Below, piece after piece: positions 57,468 through 64,000 of a stretch of DNA of 64,000 nt (within the stretch, counting starts at the first letter, position 1; every line of letters starts with the position of its first letter). A program made the translations under genes and the position numbers. Origin of the DNA: Fructilactobacillus myrtifloralis (lineage in GTDB: Bacteria; Bacillota; Bacilli; Lactobacillales; Lactobacillaceae); contig NZ_CP097116.1 of assembly GCF_024029335.1 (NCBI RefSeq), forward strand, positions 806,001 through 870,000, given 5' to 3'. The notes below the pieces were generated by a model. It had not been told where the DNA came from. It saw nothing but the letters and a program-made list of their open reading frames with translations, and did no database searches.

Positions 57468-59070
57468 CGTCATGACCAATAATTTAAAACACTTAATCAG
57501 CGCGTGCCAAGCGCAGGAGGTCACTGATTTTGTCTTGTCACCGGGTTCCAGAAATACGCCCTTAGCGTTGCTCCTAGCAGAGCGCCAGGTTCGTTTAACC
57601 GTGGCCGTTGATGAACGCTCGGCCGCTTTCTGCGCCCTAGGAATTGCCAAACGCAGTCATGCCCCCGTCGCTTTGATCGCCACCTCTGGAACTGCAACCG
57701 CTAACTACTGGCCCGCCATCGCGGAAGCGCAGAGTTTTCACGTTCCCTTAGTCGTCTTAACAACGGATCGCCCCCAGGAACTACAAGCCATTGGCGCCCC
57801 CCAAACCATTCCCCAACGCGGAATGTATACCACGAATGTCAAACAAGCCCTTGAAATTAACGTCCAGGATCCTGAACCAGACGTAACCGAATTTATTGAC
57901 TACCAAGTCCAACAACTCGTTCACCAAAGTCAGCTTGCCCCCACCGGCCCCGTCCATCTAAACCTACCATTTCGCAAACCATTATTACCAACGCTGGGGA
58001 CTGCTTGGCCTCAGGTGCAACCCCAGGAATTTGGTCACATTGTCGGGAGTTTAGCTTCCAACTCGCTAACCCGGTTAGTCCAACGGCTCCACGGGCGTAA
58101 GTTGCTCTTCTTCCTGGGACCAAATGATCATTATGACGATCCTTCCCTGCTGGACCGCTTGGCACAACAACTTCATGCGCCAATCATCGCCGACGTTTTA
58201 AGTTCACTCCGAGGAACCCTCGCGACCACTCCCACTCCGAACCTCCAGGAATTACCCCAGGAACTCTGGCCGGAGGTCGTTTTACGGTTTGGTGGGACCC
58301 CGGTTAACGCCACCCTCTTGCCGTGGTTAAAACAGCACCGCATTCCCGTCATCCAGATTGGGGCTAACTACTTGGGCAAGGATCACAGTCGGTGGGCCCA
58401 CACGAGCTACAACCTGACAGCCGCTGATTTTTGTCGCCAACTCCTGACGACGACGCTTCATGGTAACCCCGCCTACCGAAGCCAATGGCACCAGGCCATC
58501 TCAACAAAGGTTAGATCCGACCCCACTGAATTGGATGGAGCAACTCTTCCCCAACTGTTAGCTACTGAGGCGCCGCTCCAACAACTATTCTTGGCTAATT
58601 CGTTAACCGTCCGCTATTTTGACCAGGCGTTTATGCCAAAAGCACCGGTCCGCGTCCAGGGGAATCGGGGTGCCAATGGAATTGATGGCACCATTTCCAG
58701 TGCAACCGGCATGGCTTTAAATCAGGTGCCAACCTGGTTGGTTACCGGTGATTTAGCGTTCTTCCATGACCTGAATGGCCTTCAGTTGGCCCGCACGACC
58801 CACGTTAACCTAACCATCATCGTGGTTAATAATGATGGAGGTGGCATTTTCTCACTGTTACCTCAAGCAACGGCCCCTCATTTTGAAACTCTCTTTGGCA
58901 CGCCCCAGCATTTAAACCTAGCGGCCGCCGCGGAGCTCGTGGGTGCCGACTATCACCTAGTTACCACGCGAACAGATTTACAGGCGCTCGTCCGCGAGTC
59001 CTGGACGGGGCTTCGGCTACTGGAAATTCGCACCACCAGAACCCAGTTGCCACCGAGAAAGGATGATTAG
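57460..59070 (+). CDS. menD: SEPHCHC synthase MenD
   Basis: This 536-residue thiamine-diphosphate enzyme joins 2-oxoglutarate-derived succinic semialdehyde to isochorismate. The N-terminal PYR domain has FVLSPGSRNTPLALLLAE and ATSGTATANYWPAI with the conserved serine and threonine. The C-terminal PP domain has GDLAFFHDLNGL and NNDGGGIFSLLPQA, which bind the diphosphate and Mg. The ATG at 57460 follows AAGGAG at a proper distance and lies inside the end of menF, so translation is coupled. Confidence 0.94.
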   Translation: MIDVMTNNLKHLISACQAQEVTDFVLSPGSRNTPLALLLAERQVRLTVAVDERSAAFCALGIAKRSHAPVALIATSGTATANYWPAIAEAQSFHVPLVVLTTDRPQELQAIGAPQTIPQRGMYTTNVKQALEINVQDPEPDVTEFIDYQVQQLVHQSQLAPTGPVHLNLPFRKPLLPTLGTAWPQVQPQEFGHIVGSLASNSLTRLVQRLHGRKLLFFLGPNDHYDDPSLLDRLAQQLHAPIIADVLSSLRGTLATTPTPNLQELPQELWPEVVLRFGGTPVNATLLPWLKQHRIPVIQIGANYLGKDHSRWAHTSYNLTAADFCRQLLTTTLHGNPAYRSQWHQAISTKVRSDPTELDGATLPQLLATEAPLQQLFLANSLTVRYFDQAFMPKAPVRVQGNRGANGIDGTISSATGMALNQVPTWLVTGDLAFFHDLNGLQLARTTHVNLTIIVVNNDGGGIFSLLPQATAPHFETLFGTPQHLNLAAAAELVGADYHLVTTRTDLQALVRESWTGLRLLEIRTTRTQLPPRKDD

Positions 59071-59071
59071 G

Positions 59072-59884
59072 ATGCAACGCTTCTTTACTTATGCTGGATA
59101 TTCCTATCAAATTGACGTTCAGGGCGCGGGATCCCCCACATGGGTCTTTTTCCACGGCTTTTTAGGCACCGGGCAGGATTTTACCTCCATTCGTCCCCGC
59201 GGCACCAGTTACTCCATCACGTTGTACGGCTTTCGGCCAACCGATTCGGTCGTTCCAGCAACAGGGTTTATGGCAGACCGCCAGGTTGAGGCCCTTCAAA
59301 CGCTCGTTGCCCAATTAAGCCGGGAACCCGTTAACATCGTTGGTTATTCAATGGGGGCCCGCTTAGCCCTCTGTTTCGCCCTTACCGCTCCCCAGCTAGT
59401 TCACCACCTCATCTTAGAGAGCGGGACCGCCGGCATTCAGGATTCGACTGCTCGCCGCCAGCGCCAACAATCCGATGCTCACCAAGCCGCACTGATTGAG
59501 CACCAGGGATTAGCAAGCTTTGTAACTAACTGGGAGCAGTTACCCCTGTTTCAGAGTCAGCGGGCCGTTTCCAAATCCCAGCAACACCACATGCATCAGA
59601 TGCGGTGTGCCCACCAACCGGATAACATGGCGAACTCCCTCCGGTACTTTGGGACTGGTACCATGCCCAACCACTGGCCACATCTTTCGCAATTACAACC
59701 AGAAACGACTATCATTACTGGTGAATTAGATCAGAAATTTACCCGGCTCGGGCGGTCCCTTACGAACACGATTCCACGGGCAACGCAGCTAGTTTATCCA
59801 GCCACAGGTCATAACGTTCACTTTGAACGTCCTCGTGCCTACACGCAGGCCTTAAATCAGCTAGGGAAAGGTGACTCAGAATGA
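59072..59884 (+). CDS. menH: SHCHC synthase MenH (alpha/beta hydrolase)
   Basis: This 270-residue alpha/beta-hydrolase-fold enzyme eliminates pyruvate from the MenD product. The nucleophile elbow is GYSMGAR near residue 92, the oxyanion stretch is FFHGFLGTGQDF near residue 27, and the catalytic histidine is in TGHNVHFERP near residue 250, with an aspartate in ITGELDQKF. I prefer the ATG at 59072 (MQRFFTYAGYS), which is nine bases after GAAAGG; an ATG at 59063 would touch that site. It follows menD without a gap. Confidence 0.88.
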   Translation: MQRFFTYAGYSYQIDVQGAGSPTWVFFHGFLGTGQDFTSIRPRGTSYSITLYGFRPTDSVVPATGFMADRQVEALQTLVAQLSREPVNIVGYSMGARLALCFALTAPQLVHHLILESGTAGIQDSTARRQRQQSDAHQAALIEHQGLASFVTNWEQLPLFQSQRAVSKSQQHHMHQMRCAHQPDNMANSLRYFGTGTMPNHWPHLSQLQPETTIITGELDQKFTRLGRSLTNTIPRATQLVYPATGHNVHFERPRAYTQALNQLGKGDSE

Positions 59885-60996
59885 AAATTGACCAAATTAA
59901 ATTACGCCCCTTAACGTTACAGCTCAAACGTCCTTTTAGCACCAATCACGGTCAAATGACGGAGCGACCGCTGATCCTAATTGAAATAAACATGACGAAC
60001 GGAGTGACGGGCTATGGTGAAGTCCAGGCTTTGCCGGACGCAACCTACGCGCCCCAAACCCAAGCAGCGGCACAAGCTGAACTAGAGCAAGGATTACCTT
60101 TTTTAGTGAAACGGAGCTTTCAAACCCCCAAAGATTTACAGCGTCAATTAGCTAAGTTCACCTCGTTTGCCCGAGCGGGGGTAGAAATGGCAATTTGGGA
60201 TGCTTATGGAAAACTCCTGCACGAACCGCTGGCCCAGCTCCTCGGGAATCCCGTGCAACTAGTTCCCGTTAGCGTGGCTCTCGGAATTCAAAAAAACTAC
60301 CAGCAAACGATCCGGTTAGCTGACCAAGAACTCGCCGCTGGTTACCGGCGCTTAAAATTAAAGACTAAGGATCCTAAGACGACCCTAACGCTCGTGCATA
60401 AATTAGGGATTGCGTTCCCGCACCAATTAATTTCATTTGATGCGAACGCTGCGTTTGCGCCCTCTCCAACCACTACGGACTTGTTACAACAGCTAGATGC
60501 CGCCGGTCTTAGTCTGATTGAAGAACCACTCCATGATGCTAGTTGGTCAACCTATGCTAACCTCCAAGCTCAGTTACCACATCTAAAAATTAGCCTTGAT
60601 GAGAGTATCAACACCCTTTCCGATATCCAAAGGGCCGTGCAAGCGCAAAGCGCTGCAGCCTATACCCTAAAACCCAGTAAATTAGGGGGGATTACCCAAA
60701 CAATGGAAGCCATGCGTTATCTCTTAAACACCCCTTATCTCCCGTGGATTGGAGGCATGTTAGGTAGCGGGCTCGGGCGTTCCGTTGATCTAGCTTTGGC
60801 AGCGCAACTCCCCCAACCGATTTTTCCTGCTGACATTGCTGATAGTAATCACTACTTTGAACAAGAAATCATTAAGGAACCCCTTACCGTTAAAAATGGA
60901 TACCTTCCCGTACCAACAGGCGCTGGGATTGGGGTAACCCTTGATTGGGAAGCCATTCAAGAATTACAAACCGGCGCCACGAGTACCTTTGCCTAA
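59881..60996 (+). CDS. menC: o-Succinylbenzoate synthase MenC
   Basis: This 371-residue enolase-superfamily dehydratase makes o-succinylbenzoate. The catalytic KxK is in RRLKLKTK near residues 158-165. The metal ligands fall in SFDANAAF, LIEEPLHD and SLDESIN, and the second acid/base lysine is in TLKPSKLGG. The C-terminal GGMLGSGLGRSVDLALAAQL fits the family. It overlaps menH at ATGA. menB, menE and menA are not in the window. The operon ends at a terminator shared with the rRNA operon. Confidence 0.94.
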   Translation: MKIDQIKLRPLTLQLKRPFSTNHGQMTERPLILIEINMTNGVTGYGEVQALPDATYAPQTQAAAQAELEQGLPFLVKRSFQTPKDLQRQLAKFTSFARAGVEMAIWDAYGKLLHEPLAQLLGNPVQLVPVSVALGIQKNYQQTIRLADQELAAGYRRLKLKTKDPKTTLTLVHKLGIAFPHQLISFDANAAFAPSPTTTDLLQQLDAAGLSLIEEPLHDASWSTYANLQAQLPHLKISLDESINTLSDIQRAVQAQSAAAYTLKPSKLGGITQTMEAMRYLLNTPYLPWIGGMLGSGLGRSVDLALAAQLPQPIFPADIADSNHYFEQEIIKEPLTVKNGYLPVPTGAGIGVTLDWEAIQELQTGATSTFA

Positions 60997-61033
60997 CTTC
61001 GTTACCTGCTAAGCCAATCAAAATTAAATCAAC

Positions 61034-61073
61034 ACAAAAAAGACGCCTTCGAATTGCTTCGAAAGCGCCTTTT
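61034..61073. terminator. Bidirectional terminator between menC and the rRNA operon
   Basis: AAGACGCCTTCGAA (61040-61053) pairs with TTCGAAAGCGCCTT (61058-61071) with two mismatches and a four-base loop. An A run on the left and T residues on the right allow use from both strands. Confidence 0.78.
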
Positions 61074-61078
61074 AGTTG

Positions 61079-61195
61079 GCGTGGCAACGTCCTATCCTCG
61101 CAGGGGGCGATCCCCCAACTACTTTTGGCGTGCTAAAGCTTAACTTCTGTGTTCGGCATGGGAACAGGTGTATCCTTTAGGCTATCGCCACCACA
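61079..61195 (-). rRNA. rrf: 5S ribosomal RNA
   Basis: The minus strand reads TGTGGTGGCGATAGCC...CCTGTTCCCATGCCGAACACAG-type sequence, in which the conserved CCCATGCCGAAC and the terminal TGTGGTGGCG / CGTTGCCACGC pairing identify 5S rRNA of 117 bases. It lies 68 bases after the 23S 3' end. No tRNA gene follows it before the terminator. Confidence 0.95.
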
Positions 61196-61263
61196 CTTCT
61201 GAGTGAACTTCGTTCCCTCAAAACTAGCTAATATTATTTTCTGCTGAGTCACCATTGCTCTTC

Positions 61264-64000
<2,737 letters not shown>

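Overview
The window comes from a Gram-positive bacterium of the family Lactobacillaceae. The evidence is a manganese catalase of the Lactiplantibacillus plantarum type, two giant KxYKxGKxW / LPQTG serine-rich adhesins with a SecA2/SecY2 export cluster, a T-box leader, strong AGGAGG-type ribosome binding sites and a low-to-moderate GC content. I cannot fix the genus from sequence alone. The window ends inside a 23S rRNA gene read on the minus strand.

Layout: a cytoplasmic multicopper oxidase (127-1680); a very AT-rich island holding an AbiE-like regulator/nucleotidyltransferase pair whose nucleotidyltransferase is broken by a one-base slip in a homopolymer, preceded by two hairpin-forming repeat units (1805-3980); an oppDFBCA oligopeptide importer (4218-9985); PnuC with a structured leader (10290-11150); a small, possibly frameshifted membrane protein; and a manganese catalase.

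About 24 kb (12767-36666) forms one functional island: two tandem paralogous serine-rich repeat proteins (2346 and 2142 aa), and upstream of them an accessory Sec / glycosylation operon in the order secA2-secY2-asp1-asp2-asp3-gtfA-gtfB-small TM protein, all on the minus strand. GtfA/GtfB glycosylate the serine repeats, Asp1-3 modify and escort the preprotein, SecA2/SecY2 export it, and sortase (not in the window) anchors it. The GtfB here is short. The two adhesins share nearly identical signal and N-terminal segments but differ in the predicted beta-helix binding region and in their repeats.

The rest is mostly housekeeping and stress functions: flavodoxin, a P-type cation ATPase, Hsp20, a CorC/HlyC-type CBS membrane protein, YfhO with NrdI, a redox cluster (disulfide-oxidoreductase-like flavoprotein, DUF488 protein, aldo/keto reductase), an unknown membrane protein, an AAA ATPase paired with a stand-alone TipAS-domain protein, a CadD/ArsR-type metal-resistance pair, a methionine importer with an aminotransferase (metQ-AT-metN-metI) under a T-box with an AUG specifier, a menaquinone operon (menF-menD-menH-menC), and a 5S/23S rRNA end.

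The best candidates for little-described biology are the TipAS + AAA pair, the split AbiE-like nucleotidyltransferase with its repeat-rich control region, the pnuC leader, and the double adhesin locus with a short GtfB and a palindrome over the predicted promoter start. All functional assignments rest on motifs and family knowledge. No database search was run.
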